Origin: Colwellia sp.
GTDB lineage: Bacteria > Pseudomonadota > Gammaproteobacteria > Enterobacterales > Alteromonadaceae
Assembly: GCF_013214175.1 (NCBI RefSeq)
Contig: NZ_JABSPA010000001.1
Location: 222,102 to 286,101 of the forward strand
Direction: 5' to 3'
DNA: 64,000 nucleotides
The position numbers and the translations under genes are program-made. The notes below the pieces were generated by a model. That model did no database searches and was not told where the DNA came from. It saw nothing but the letters and a program-made list of their open reading frames with translations. Position 1 is the stretch's first letter. Each line of letters opens with the position of its first letter. Shown here piece after piece: positions 17,730-27,397 of this stretch.

Positions 17730-20048
17730 GTGGCAGTTCTTATTAGTTCAACCCGAAGCCGTAGCATCAAAAATTCATTGGCAAAATGGCTAATAACCTT
17801 TGGTGGTATTAGTGTTTTGTTTACCCTAGTGTTGATTTTTTTATATTTGTTATACGTGGTCAAGCCTATTTTTGAGTCGGCTAAAATTGAATCGAAAGTT
17901 AATATCAGTCTTCAGTTAAAAGCTAATGAAAAAGTATTAGCGACAGGCGTAGATGAGTTACAAGAATTGGTTTATGAAATTACCGATACAGGTAATATTG
18001 ATTTCTATCATTTAAAAGCCAGCGACCCGCTAGCAAAAAAACAGTTTGCTGTTGGTGAACATTCTTTTTCTGCGCATTTGTTTGCCGATGATGACTTTAA
18101 GCAAGAGCGTGTTGTCAGTATAGCTAACTCCTTTACCGCCAATAAATTACTCCATACAGCCAGTGGTAAAACATTATTAGTTCAGCCTAGTTTTTATGCT
18201 GAATATAGTAATGACATTCGTAAAATAATCCCGCAAGTAAACTACCCATTAGGCCAAGGTTCATTGGTTATTGATGAACAGCAAATACCGCTGTCGCAAT
18301 TAGCCTTTGCCATGGATGAAGAACAAATTGTATTTGTTGCTTTTACCAAAGATAAGCGCTTAATAAAAACAAATTTTATTGCTGATGATGAATTTGGTTC
18401 TTCTAGTAATGGCGATGACGTTGAATATGAAACGAATTATCAACTCATTGATTATCCAGTTGATGTTGTTGACGAAATAAAGGTAACCCCAGATTTAAGT
18501 TTAGCTTTTGTTCGTAGTGGCTCAACAGTGCGTGTTTATTCGTTAACAGATGAGGAAGAGGTTAGCCTTAAAGCAACGATTACCCCGACACTAAACGATA
18601 ATACTTATCTTACTGCCATGGCACTACTTTCGGGCAGCAGCTCCGTATTACTAGGTGACAGTAGTGGTCAGATCAGTCAATGGTTTGAAGTCGCAACAGA
18701 TTCAGGTCGCCAATTTAAACAAATAAGAACTTTTGATGCTGATAATGAAAATACCAGCCAAACATCAAGCGCGATAACTGCTATTTATACTGAGCAGTTC
18801 CGCAAAAGCTTTTATACTATGACGACAAGTGGCATGGTCAATGTCTTTTATACCACTAGCTCGGCACACTTATGGCAAGGACAGTTAACCTCGAGCCAGC
18901 CTGCTGCCTTTGCCATAGCGCCGCGAGCAAATGGCCTAATAATTATTGGTAATGATCCACTCGATGCTAATAAAAGAAATTTACAAACTTTCAGTGTTCA
19001 TAACGAGCACCCAGAAGTTACTTGGCAAGCGTTATGGCAAGAAGTTTGGTATGAAGGTTATCCTGAGCCTGATTATATTTGGCAATCTAGCTCTGGCTCT
19101 GATGATTTTGAAGCTAAATTTTCTTTAGTGCCTATTTCTTTTGGCACCATTAAAGCGGCTTTATACGCCATGCTATTTGCGGTACCGGTTGCCTTAAGCG
19201 CAGCAATATATACCGCTTATTTTATGACGCCAAGCTTACGTAAAAAAGTCAAACCGACTATCGAAATGATGGAAGCATTACCTACCGTTATCCTAGGTTT
19301 TCTGGCGGGTTTATGGTTAGCGCCGTTGATGGAAGAGTATTTACCGGCAATATTCCTACTGTTTATTTTATTACCTTTGGCGACAGTGTTAACAGCTTTT
19401 TCTTGGCATAAACTTCCCAATAAGATCAAAGATAAATTACCTGAAAGCCTGGCGCCAATTTTATTAATCCCAGTGATCATGTTGACAACCTATGTGGCCT
19501 TTGCTTTATCACCACAGCTAGAGGCTATTCTCTTTAATGGCGATATGCGTCAATTCCTTACTAACGACCTAGGTATTAATTTTGACCAAAGGAATGCTTT
19601 AGTGGTCGGTATTGCCATGGGCTTTGCTGTTATTCCTACCATATTCACTATGGCTGAAGATGCAATTTTTAGTGTACCAGGACATTTAACTAATGGCTCA
19701 TTAGCGCTTGGTGCAACTCAATGGCAAACCTTAGTAGGGGTAGTGTTGTTAACCGCAAGTCCAGGTATCTTTTCCGCTGTTATGATGGGGCTTGGTCGCG
19801 CTGTTGGGGAAACTATGATTGTTTTGATGGCAACGGGTAATACGCCAATTTTAGATTGGAGTATTTTCCAAGGAATGAGAACTTTAGCAGCCAATATAGC
19901 CGTAGAAATGCCGGAGGCCGAAGTGGGCAGCTCCCATTACCGTATTTTGTTCTTAGCAGCGTTTGTACTCTTTATATTTACTTTTATATTCAATACCGCC
20001 GCAGAGTTTGTTCGCCAACGTTTACGAGAAAAGTACAGCTCAATGTAG
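17730..20048 (+). CDS. pstC: Phosphate ABC transporter permease PstC (long form)
   Basis: Inner-membrane permease subunit of the high-affinity phosphate importer. It has 772 residues against roughly 320 in E. coli; the extra length is a large N-terminal region (about residues 45-460) between the first membrane helix (LITFGGISVLFTLVLIFLYL) and the permease core, probably periplasmic and beta-rich. The core starts near SFGTIKAALYAMLFAVPVAL and includes the ATPase-contact motif NGSLALGATQWQTL. The GTG start has AAGG about ten bases before it. It lies behind a Pho box and before pstA, pstB and phoU. No pstS is present here. The 156-base gap to pstA is unusually wide and I see nothing in it. Confidence 0.93.
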   Translation: MAVLISSTRSRSIKNSLAKWLITFGGISVLFTLVLIFLYLLYVVKPIFESAKIESKVNISLQLKANEKVLATGVDELQELVYEITDTGNIDFYHLKASDPLAKKQFAVGEHSFSAHLFADDDFKQERVVSIANSFTANKLLHTASGKTLLVQPSFYAEYSNDIRKIIPQVNYPLGQGSLVIDEQQIPLSQLAFAMDEEQIVFVAFTKDKRLIKTNFIADDEFGSSSNGDDVEYETNYQLIDYPVDVVDEIKVTPDLSLAFVRSGSTVRVYSLTDEEEVSLKATITPTLNDNTYLTAMALLSGSSSVLLGDSSGQISQWFEVATDSGRQFKQIRTFDADNENTSQTSSAITAIYTEQFRKSFYTMTTSGMVNVFYTTSSAHLWQGQLTSSQPAAFAIAPRANGLIIIGNDPLDANKRNLQTFSVHNEHPEVTWQALWQEVWYEGYPEPDYIWQSSSGSDDFEAKFSLVPISFGTIKAALYAMLFAVPVALSAAIYTAYFMTPSLRKKVKPTIEMMEALPTVILGFLAGLWLAPLMEEYLPAIFLLFILLPLATVLTAFSWHKLPNKIKDKLPESLAPILLIPVIMLTTYVAFALSPQLEAILFNGDMRQFLTNDLGINFDQRNALVVGIAMGFAVIPTIFTMAEDAIFSVPGHLTNGSLALGATQWQTLVGVVLLTASPGIFSAVMMGLGRAVGETMIVLMATGNTPILDWSIFQGMRTLAANIAVEMPEAEVGSSHYRILFLAAFVLFIFTFIFNTAAEFVRQRLREKYSSM

Positions 20049-20204
20049 TCGTTAGTATCGAATTTAGAATATACACAATAATTTTTATAGAGGTCAGTGA
20101 CTATTCAACTTTAAGCTGTAGAGTTCAATTTAAAGGAAAATGTACGGAGTTGATAAGTATCAATGAGTACACTTGACACATAAGTTGGGCTTTACAGCAA
20201 CAAG

Positions 20205-21875
20205 ATGAAAAGTCACTCACCAATGATGAGTTACTTTATGAATAAATGGTTTAAATCAGGCGCCCCTTGGATCTGGTTATCTGCAGGTGGTGTAAGTATC
20301 AGTTTAATCTCAGTGTTGGGCTTATTATGGCTTATTGCCTCACGCGGCTTATCCTACTTTTGGCCGAGCGAGCTTTATCAATTTGATCTTCTGGATGAAA
20401 ATGGTGTAAAGAGTGTTGTTATTGGCGAAATCTACGATAGAGAAGAAATACCTGTTGGTCAATTAGCGCATTTAAATTTAGACCTTGATCCAGAGCAAGA
20501 AGTGTTAGAGCGCTTATTGATCAAAACGGGTAACCGAGAGTTGGTTAGTTTAGATTTTCGCTGGTTGCTAAGTCATAACATTACCAATACACAGAAACCC
20601 AAAGATTTAGTCGTTGTTGAACGCCGTACCCATGGTAACTTTTACGGTTATATTGACAGTATGGTTGTTGATGGCAATGAAGTTGACTCAAACCAGTTAG
20701 ATGAATTATTAACCAGGGTTGAAGGTTTTCAACAGCAAATTGATGAATTACAAAAATCAGATATTGGCGCAATAAACTATCAATTAGAACGTTTACGATT
20801 AAAAACACGTAAATATCAGTTACAAGATAAGTTAACGCCTGAGCGACAAGCAAAAATTGATAGTGAAGTAGTTAATTTAAATCAACGTTATGCCAAGCTA
20901 GAGCAAGAGTTGATGGGTTACCGAGAAGAAATATCCCGTGACCATATAGTGATGCGTGCTATGGATGGTCAACTTGTTACCATTAACTTTGAATACATTC
21001 TTAAGGTGACCTTTAATAATCAACTTAACCTTCTTGAAAAACTGAGTACTTTCTTTAGCCAGATTGGGGGATTCATCATTGAAGACCCGCGCGAAGCGAA
21101 TACCGAAGGCGGGGTGTTTCCTGCTATATTTGGTACTGTGCTTATGGTGTTGTTGATGACAGTCATCGTTTCACCTTTGGGCGTTATCGCGGCGATATAC
21201 CTACATGAATATGCGGGTAAAAATGCTTTTACTAAGCTGTTACGCATATCGGTTATTAACTTGGCCGGTGTGCCGTCTATCGTTTATGGCGTATTTGGTT
21301 TAGGCTTCTTTGTCTATATGGTGGGTGGTTCACTGGATCAATTGTTTTACTCAGAAAACCTACCTAGCCCAACTTTTGGTACACCAGGCGTATTATGGTC
21401 TTCACTAACACTGGCAATATTGACCTTACCTGTGGTAATAGTTTCCACCGAAGAAGGTTTGTCACGTATTCCATTGGAGATGCGTTACGGCTCATTGGCA
21501 CTGGGCGCAACGAAGGCTGAAACCTTATGGCGTATTATTTTACCTATCGCCAGTCCTGCTATTATGACCGGAATTATTTTAGCTATTGCCCGAGCCGCAG
21601 GGGAAGTAGCACCGCTAATGTTGGTCGGCGTTGTGAAAATGGCGCCTAATTTGCCCTTAGATGGTAACTTTCCCTTCTTACATTTAGATCGCAAGTTCAT
21701 GCATTTAGGTTTTCATATTTATGATGTTGGTTTCCAAAGCCCCAATGTAGAAGCGGCTCGACCGCTAGTATTTGCAACAGCGTTATTGTTGGTGACTATT
21801 ATCGTTGCCTTGAATATGACCGCCGTTTCAATACGTAATAGATTACGTGAAAAATATAAGATGTTAGAGCACTAA
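20205..21875 (+). CDS. pstA: Phosphate ABC transporter permease PstA (long form)
   Basis: Second permease subunit of the Pst importer, 556 residues against about 300 in E. coli. After the first helix (residues about 20-45) an inserted, probably periplasmic region of some 230 residues contains a clear coiled coil (roughly 165-250, rich in Gln, Leu, Glu and Arg). The permease core begins near GGVFPAIFGTVLMVLLMTVI and carries RYGSLALGATKAETLW, the EAA-type loop that contacts PstB. A start at the ATG at 20223 is also possible. That both permeases carry matching extracytoplasmic insertions suggests the two inserts interact. Confidence 0.93.
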   Translation: MKSHSPMMSYFMNKWFKSGAPWIWLSAGGVSISLISVLGLLWLIASRGLSYFWPSELYQFDLLDENGVKSVVIGEIYDREEIPVGQLAHLNLDLDPEQEVLERLLIKTGNRELVSLDFRWLLSHNITNTQKPKDLVVVERRTHGNFYGYIDSMVVDGNEVDSNQLDELLTRVEGFQQQIDELQKSDIGAINYQLERLRLKTRKYQLQDKLTPERQAKIDSEVVNLNQRYAKLEQELMGYREEISRDHIVMRAMDGQLVTINFEYILKVTFNNQLNLLEKLSTFFSQIGGFIIEDPREANTEGGVFPAIFGTVLMVLLMTVIVSPLGVIAAIYLHEYAGKNAFTKLLRISVINLAGVPSIVYGVFGLGFFVYMVGGSLDQLFYSENLPSPTFGTPGVLWSSLTLAILTLPVVIVSTEEGLSRIPLEMRYGSLALGATKAETLWRIILPIASPAIMTGIILAIARAAGEVAPLMLVGVVKMAPNLPLDGNFPFLHLDRKFMHLGFHIYDVGFQSPNVEAARPLVFATALLLVTIIVALNMTAVSIRNRLREKYKMLEH

Positions 21876-21996
21876 CTTTATCAAATAAATTTTATTAAAT
21901 AAAAATTCACAATGCGTCATTTGAAATGAGTAATTTTAATGACTCATTGTTTTACTAAACAATGAACAATGAAAAGTAATTAGAGAAAAACCTATT

Positions 21997-22836
21997 ATGA
22001 TTTCTATTAGCCCAAAAGCATTAGCTACTGGCTCAGATCCAGCCTTTTCAAAAAAGTTGGACTTAAATAATTTAGCCCCTGAGCAAGTTGCCCTAGATAT
22101 TAATAAATTAAATTTATTTTATGGTAAAAAGCAGGCGCTAAATAATATAACTATGTCGATTCCAAAAGGGCAGGTCACTGCGTTTATCGGCCCAAGTGGC
22201 TGTGGTAAGTCCACCTTGTTACGTTGTATTAACCGCATGAACGACTTAGTTGATGATTGTCATATCAGTGGAGAAATTAACTTACATGGCAATAACATCT
22301 ATAACAAACATGTTGATGTTGCTGAGTTAAGACGCAAAGTAGGTATGGTATTCCAGCGTCCTAATCCGTTTCCTAAAACTATTTATGAAAATGTTGTCTA
22401 TGGTTTACGCATTATGGGCGAAAATAATCGTAGAAGACTGGATGAGGCTGCGGAGCAATCATTACGCAGTGCCGCGCTTTGGAATGAAGTAAAAGACAGA
22501 TTACATGAAAGCGCTTTAGGTCTTTCTGGCGGTCAGCAGCAGCGTTTAGTGATTGCCCGTGCTATTGCTATTCAGCCTGAGGTGCTACTACTTGATGAGC
22601 CGACTTCAGCACTTGACCCTATTTCGACCTTGGTCATTGAAGAATTAATCAATGATCTTAAAAAGCAATTTACTGTCGTTATTGTTACGCATAATATGCA
22701 GCAAGCTGCACGAGTGTCTGATCAAACGGCATTTATGTATATGGGTGATTTAATAGAGTACAGTGACACCAATACTTTATTTACCACGCCGCTGAAAAAG
22801 AAAACTGAAGATTATATTACCGGCCGTTATGGCTAA
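21997..22836 (+). CDS. pstB: Phosphate ABC transporter ATP-binding protein PstB
   Basis: ATPase of the Pst importer, 279 residues. It has Walker [14 protein letters not shown] (near residue 68), the Q-loop [17 protein letters not shown], the signature [16 protein letters not shown], Walker [14 protein letters not shown] and the switch His in [14 protein letters not shown]. The short N-terminal tail of about 35 residues before the ABC domain is longer than in E. coli. It lies between pstA and phoU; a 9-base inverted repeat follows it. Confidence 0.96.
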   Translation: MISISPKALATGSDPAFSKKLDLNNLAPEQVALDINKLNLFYGKKQALNNITMSIPKGQVTAFIGPSGCGKSTLLRCINRMNDLVDDCHISGEINLHGNNIYNKHVDVAELRRKVGMVFQRPNPFPKTIYENVVYGLRIMGENNRRRLDEAAEQSLRSAALWNEVKDRLHESALGLSGGQQQRLVIARAIAIQPEVLLLDEPTSALDPISTLVIEELINDLKKQFTVVIVTHNMQQAARVSDQTAFMYMGDLIEYSDTNTLFTTPLKKKTEDYITGRYG

Positions 22837-22854
22837 ACCTCTGGTAGTAGCCTA

Positions 22855-22890
22855 CTAGTGATTTATTCTAAACTCACTAGTAATCACTAG
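22855..22890. other. Inverted repeat between pstB and phoU
   Basis: CTAGTGATT and AATCACTAG form a perfect 9-base stem around an 18-base loop that contains a third CACTAG copy. There is no T tract. It may stabilise mRNA or set unequal pstB/phoU expression. Confidence 0.5.
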
Positions 22891-22928
22891 ATAAAGTATG
22901 CAAGAACATACTCATAAAAGGACATCCA

Positions 22929-23630
22929 ATGGATAATTTACAAATAGGTCGTCATATTTCTGGCCAATTCAATGAAGATTTAGAACGCGTTATTAATAAT
23001 GTTATGCATATGGGCGGCTTGGTTGAGAAACAGTTAACTGATGCACTAGCTGCAGTGGACACTACTGATGTCACCTTGGCCAAGGAAGTCTTAAGCAATG
23101 ATTATCAAGTGAATGCCTATGAGGTGAGTATTGATGATGAGTGCACTCGTATCATTGCTAAACGCCAACCTGCAGCTGGTGATTTACGTTTAATTATGGC
23201 GATCGTTAAAACTATTACAGATCTAGAGCGTATTGGTGATGAAGCTGAGAAAATAGCCCGAGTTGCCCTGGAAAATTTTTCTTCCTCGCAGCAAGATTTA
23301 TTGGTGAATTTAGATAATTTAGGTCGACTAGTATTAGAGTTTTTACAAGCTAGTCTTGATGCTTTTACCCGTATGGATTGTGATGCAGCTATTAAAATCC
23401 ATCAAATGGATGACAAAATTAACCGTGAATATGAAGCACTGATCCGTCAATTAATGACCTATATGATGGAAGACCCACGTTCAATTCCGCAAATTATGAC
23501 GGTTATTTGGTCAGCTAGAGCGTTAGAGCGTATCGGTGATCGTTGTCAAAATATTTGTGAATACATTATTTACTTTGTTAAAGGCAAAGTTGTTCGCCAT
23601 ACGACAGCAGAAGACATGAAAAAACTCTAA
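22929..23630 (+). CDS. phoU: Phosphate signalling/transport accessory protein PhoU
   Basis: Cytoplasmic regulator linking Pst activity to PhoR signalling, 233 residues. It consists of two PhoU three-helix repeats, each with the metal-binding pattern E/D..R..DE: VKTITDLERIGDEAEKIAR near residue 100 and WSARALERIGDRCQNICEY near residue 200. An AAAAGGA ribosome site precedes the ATG. It is the last gene of the pst unit; phoB and phoR are not in the window. Confidence 0.95.
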   Translation: MDNLQIGRHISGQFNEDLERVINNVMHMGGLVEKQLTDALAAVDTTDVTLAKEVLSNDYQVNAYEVSIDDECTRIIAKRQPAAGDLRLIMAIVKTITDLERIGDEAEKIARVALENFSSSQQDLLVNLDNLGRLVLEFLQASLDAFTRMDCDAAIKIHQMDDKINREYEALIRQLMTYMMEDPRSIPQIMTVIWSARALERIGDRCQNICEYIIYFVKGKVVRHTTAEDMKKL

Positions 23631-23866
23631 ACAATCATTAATAAATCACCAAGCAATTTAAATCAAGGTGAATAATTAAAAACTTTAAATTCAATAGATT
23701 AGCTAAGTACTATATCAGTGCTTAGCAAATAAAAATTTACACTGTCGTTGTTAGCTAAGAAAGGCAACCATTTAAGCTGATATTAGCATTTAACATTAGA
23801 AGTTAAATGGGTTACTATCCGCGGCGAATAGCAATGACGAGAGTTATACTTACTGGAAACATACTT

Positions 23867-24547
23867 ATGGCCAGAAATACAATCTTAGGTGTATTTGCAA
23901 AATCACCAATAAAACCCTTAGAAAAACATATTCGAATAGTTGTAAAATGTAGTAAACAACTTATCCCCTTTTTTGATGCATGTGTTGCAAAAGACTGGAG
24001 TGAAGCGGCAAAAGTTCGTCGTAAACTGTCTAAGTTAGAGCAAGATGCAGATGCCTTAAAGCGTCAATTACGTTTAGAGTTACCAGGTGGTTTATTTATG
24101 CCAGTTGATAGGGCTGACTTACTTGAACTTCTTACCCAACAAGACAAAATAGCTAACAAAGCAAAGGATATCGCTGGTCGCGTATTAGGGCGTAAGCTTG
24201 AAGTACCTGAAAGTTTACAAGCTGAGTTTTCTGTTTACCTAGAGCGTTGTCTTGATGCTACCGAAAAAGCAGCAGAAGCCATTAACGAATTAGATGACTT
24301 ATTAGAAACCGGCTTTCGTGGTCGTGAAGTTGTATTGGTTGAAAAAATGATCAACCAGTTAGACGCTATCGAAGATGATACTGATGGCTTGCAAATTACT
24401 TTGCGTAAAAATTTATTAGCGATTGAAAAGGATTTGAATCCAGTTGATGTAATGTTCTTATATCAAATTATTGATTGGGTTGGTGACTTAGCCGACCTTG
24501 CTGAACGTGTAGGTGCACGTTTAGAAATACTTCTTGCTAGAAAATAA
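23867..24547 (+). CDS. DUF47/TIGR00153 PhoU-like protein
   Basis: A 226-residue all-helical protein, the family's usual size, when started at the ATG at 23867 (MARNTILGVFAKSPIKPLEKH); the frame is open to 23807. DUF47 proteins are distant PhoU relatives that accompany PiT-type phosphate transporters and probably regulate them. It has ALKRQLRLELPGGLFMPVDR and DWVGDLADLAERVGARLE, matching PhoU-like metal-site spacing. Only 10 bases separate it from the PiT gene, so the two form one operon. An imperfect inverted repeat (GCTAAG..CTTAGC, 23702-23726) lies upstream. Confidence 0.9.
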   Translation: MARNTILGVFAKSPIKPLEKHIRIVVKCSKQLIPFFDACVAKDWSEAAKVRRKLSKLEQDADALKRQLRLELPGGLFMPVDRADLLELLTQQDKIANKAKDIAGRVLGRKLEVPESLQAEFSVYLERCLDATEKAAEAINELDDLLETGFRGREVVLVEKMINQLDAIEDDTDGLQITLRKNLLAIEKDLNPVDVMFLYQIIDWVGDLADLAERVGARLEILLARK

Positions 24548-24557
24548 GGCTTAACTG

Positions 24558-25853
24558 ATGGAAATTATACTTAACTCAGGCGGCACATTTGTACTTATCG
24601 CCGCTGTTGTTGGCTTTTTTATGGCATGGGGCATCGGTGCCAACGATGTTGCCAATGCTATGGGAACCTCTGTTGGTTCTAAAGCTTTAACAATTAAACA
24701 AGCCATTATTATAGCAATGGTCTTTGAATTTGCTGGTGCTTACCTTGCCGGCGGTGAAGTAACATCAACCATACGTAAAGGTATCATTGATGCCAGTTAC
24801 TTTATTGATACGCCAGAGCTACTTGTTTATGGCATGATTTCAGCTCTATTTGCTGCTGCTACCTGGTTACTTATTGCTTCAGCTCTTGGCTGGCCAGTAT
24901 CTACTACTCATTCAATTGTTGGTGCTATTGTCGGTTTCGCTGCGGTAGGCGTAAGCACTGATGCTGTTGAGTGGGGTAAGGTACTTGGTATTGTTGGTAG
25001 TTGGGTAATCACGCCACTTATTTCAGGTATTATCGCTTTTATTATCTTTAACAGTGCACAAAAATTAATTTTTGATACGGATAAACCCTTGCAACAAGCT
25101 AAGCGCTGGGTTCCTGCGTATATGTTCTTGGCCGGTTTTGTATTATCACTGGTTACCATCAAAAAAGGTCTCAAGCACATAGGTTTAGAGAGTGTTGACC
25201 TTGGTATTGTCACACTTGAAATTAAAGGCGCGGGTGGTTATTACCTAGCAATTATTGTCGCGGTTATTGTAGCTATTATTGGTAAGGTATTTATCAGTCG
25301 TTTGAAGTTTGACGAAACGCTTGCCAAAGAAGCGCACTACGTCAATGTTGAAAAAGTATTTGCAGTATTAATGATAATTACCGCTTGTGCTATGGCTTTT
25401 GCTCACGGTTCAAATGATGTTGCGAACGCTATTGGCCCATTAGCTGCCGTTGTTAGTATTGTTGAAAATAATGGCGAAATTGCCGCTAAGTCAGCTATTG
25501 CTTGGTGGATATTACCACTAGGTGGTTTTGGTATTGTTGCCGGTCTAGCCTTATTTGGTCACAAAGTTATTGCTACTATCGGCCAAGGCATTACGCACTT
25601 AACGCCAAGCCGTGGTTTTGCTGCTGAATTAGCTGCTGCCAGTACTGTGGTTATTGCCTCGGGTGCAGGTTTACCTATCTCAACAACACAAACACTTGTT
25701 GGTGCTGTGTTAGGTGTAGGTATGGCACGTGGTATTGCGGCCATTAACTTAGGTGTGGTACGAAACATTGTTGTTTCTTGGGTTATCACCTTGCCTATAG
25801 GTGCTGGTCTATCAATTCTGTTCTTCTGGATTATGCAGGCAACTTTTAGCTAA
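24558..25853 (+). CDS. Inorganic phosphate transporter, PiT family
   Basis: Low-affinity phosphate (metal-phosphate) symporter of 431 residues in the inner membrane. The two inverted PiT signature repeats are clear: GANDVANAMGTSVGS near residue 27 and AHGSNDVANAIGPLAAV near residue 283. Further family blocks are GWPVSTTHSIVGAIVG and the matching GLPISTTQTLVGAVLG. About ten hydrophobic helices are present. It is preceded by its DUF47 partner and closed by a bidirectional terminator. Confidence 0.95.
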   Translation: MEIILNSGGTFVLIAAVVGFFMAWGIGANDVANAMGTSVGSKALTIKQAIIIAMVFEFAGAYLAGGEVTSTIRKGIIDASYFIDTPELLVYGMISALFAAATWLLIASALGWPVSTTHSIVGAIVGFAAVGVSTDAVEWGKVLGIVGSWVITPLISGIIAFIIFNSAQKLIFDTDKPLQQAKRWVPAYMFLAGFVLSLVTIKKGLKHIGLESVDLGIVTLEIKGAGGYYLAIIVAVIVAIIGKVFISRLKFDETLAKEAHYVNVEKVFAVLMIITACAMAFAHGSNDVANAIGPLAAVVSIVENNGEIAAKSAIAWWILPLGGFGIVAGLALFGHKVIATIGQGITHLTPSRGFAAELAAASTVVIASGAGLPISTTQTLVGAVLGVGMARGIAAINLGVVRNIVVSWVITLPIGAGLSILFFWIMQATFS

Positions 25854-25889
25854 GTCGTTACCTAACAGAGTATTACAGAAAATAGCATC

Positions 25890-25919
25890 AAAAAAGCCGC
25901 AATGAATTGCGGCTTTTTT
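25890..25919. terminator. Bidirectional terminator between the PiT and PpiC genes
   Basis: AAAAAAGCCGCAAT pairs with ATTGCGGCTTTTTT around a very short loop. A and T tracts on both sides allow use from either strand. Confidence 0.92.
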
Positions 25920-25970
25920 ATTGGCGTTATTTAAGCTTGGTCTTTTAACATACCTCACTTAACCCGCTAT

Positions 25971-26249
25971 TTAGCTACGTTCAGTTACTTCTAATAAGTG
26001 GTAACCAAACTGCGTTTTTACTGGACCTTGTACGGTATTTAAAGGTGCTGAAAAAACAACTTTATCAAACTCAGGAACCATTTGGCCAGGAGCAAAGCTA
26101 CCTAAATCACCACCTTGTGCATTAGAAGGGCAGTTTGAATGCTCTTTAGCTACTTCAGCAAAGTCTTTACCTGCTTCAATTTCAGCTTTTAATGCTAAAC
26201 ATTGTTCTTCTGTATCCACTAAAAGGTGGCGTGCACTTGCTTGAGACAT
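25971..26249 (-). CDS. ppiC: Parvulin-type peptidyl-prolyl cis-trans isomerase (PpiC-like)
   Basis: A 92-residue single-domain cytoplasmic parvulin, the size of E. coli PpiC. Landmarks are ARHLLVDTEEQC at the N-terminus (the His of the active site), KEHSNCPSNAQGGDLGSFAPGQ split over residues 40-62, MVPEFDKVVF, and the terminal TQFGYHLLEV with its active-site His. It stands alone, convergent with the PiT gene; its upstream region holds a 16-base direct repeat of AT-rich sequence. Confidence 0.95.
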   Translation of the reverse strand: MSQASARHLLVDTEEQCLALKAEIEAGKDFAEVAKEHSNCPSNAQGGDLGSFAPGQMVPEFDKVVFSAPLNTVQGPVKTQFGYHLLEVTERS

Positions 26250-26640
26250 ACTACTTTCCTGTTACTTTAAGTTTGAAATTATATTTTTTAAATAATTATA
26301 TTTTTTAAAAAATCATATAATTGATCGCATGTACAGTAACGTATCTTGCTGGCAAATGAAAGTAACAGAAATGAAACTGGCTGTTATCTGTTTGAACAAC
26401 TTAGATAATTAGCGAATATTATACAGTCGTTTAAAATGAGTAGGTAAGCTATAAGTAACGGGCCTAAATATAGTTTGGCAGTTTAAAACATCAATATGGG
26501 AAATCTGATATTTAGTCAAAGCCTATTTGAAGCTATACGTTAGAGTCTTTGTTCGTCTTAATTAGCACTTAAGCTTAAATATGGGTAGAATAGCAAAAAT
26601 TTTCGCCTCAAATATTGTCCAATGCAGTAAGGAATTCATT
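26250..26640. other. Intergenic region between ppiC and the DUF2058 gene
   Basis: About 390 bases without a gene. AATTATATTTTTTAAA occurs twice (26277-26292 and 26294-26309), a near-perfect tandem repeat in a very AT-rich stretch next to ppiC. The remaining sequence shows nothing clear beyond a ribosome site AAGGAA before the ATG at 26641. Confidence 0.55.
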
Positions 26641-27192
26641 ATGGCTTCTCTTCAAGAGCAGTTGCTTAAAGCCGGTTTAACCACTAAGCAAAAAACTCGT
26701 CAAGCAAACTCAGATAAACGTAAAAAAAACAAACAAAAGCGTAGCGGTGTTGAACATGGCGCTAGTTTGCAAGAGCAAGTAAAGCAAGACTTAGCACTAT
26801 CAAAAGCCGATAAATTGGCTAAAGATAGCGCCCTTAATGAAGTTAAAAAACAAGAGCTTGCCAGTAAAGAGCAAAAATTACGTATCAAACAAATTCTTGA
26901 GCATCACCAATTAACAGGTGTTAGTGGAGATAGTGACTATAACTACACTTTCAATAATAAAGTTAAAAAATTAGCGCTTAATACCATCACCCATAAAGCA
27001 CTGGTTAATGGTCGTTTGGCACTATGTGGCTTAAATGAAACTACTTATCTTGTTACCAGTGAAACGGCGGCTAAAATAGCCGACCTCGACACTACTATTG
27101 TGTTAGTGCAAAACGATAAGGTCGAGACTGAAGAAAGCGATGAAAATGATCCCTACGCTGATTATCAAATACCTGATGATTTAATGTGGTAG
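26641..27192 (+). CDS. DUF2058 domain-containing protein (YaiL-like)
   Basis: A 183-residue cytoplasmic protein. MASLQEQLLKAGLTTKQK at the N-terminus, a strongly basic Lys/Arg-rich segment (KRKKNKQKR, residues about 22-32) and the central domain with YNYTFNNKVKKL and ALCGLNETTYLVTSETAAKI are typical of YaiL/DUF2058 proteins. The basic, charged N-terminal half suggests nucleic-acid binding, but the function is unknown. The ATG at 26641 with AAGGAA upstream is preferred over an upstream ATG at 26581. The protein ends in an acidic tail. Confidence 0.9.
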   Translation: MASLQEQLLKAGLTTKQKTRQANSDKRKKNKQKRSGVEHGASLQEQVKQDLALSKADKLAKDSALNEVKKQELASKEQKLRIKQILEHHQLTGVSGDSDYNYTFNNKVKKLALNTITHKALVNGRLALCGLNETTYLVTSETAAKIADLDTTIVLVQNDKVETEESDENDPYADYQIPDDLMW

Positions 27193-27397
27193 TTGATTAT
27201 TTCGCTAAGTGTTTTGTGTGATTGAACTTAGCGAGATAAATAGCAGGAAAATATTAACCTGCTATTTATGTTAGAATGACCTTCAAATTTGGTGTGTTGA
27301 ACACCTAAAGTACTAATACCTATATTAATAGTTAACCTAAACAAAGTGTTAATTAAGACTATAGAAATTATTTTATTTATAAGAGTTACTAAATATT

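Noticed and set aside
19856-20176. 106-residue open frame overlapping the pstC end and the pstC-pstA gap
   Set aside because: Mostly out-of-frame pstC sequence; composition and lack of ribosome site argue against a gene. The gap itself seems non-coding.
23702-23726. Imperfect inverted repeat between phoU and the DUF47 gene as a terminator
   Set aside because: The stem has mismatches and no T run; kept only as a remark on the DUF47 gene.
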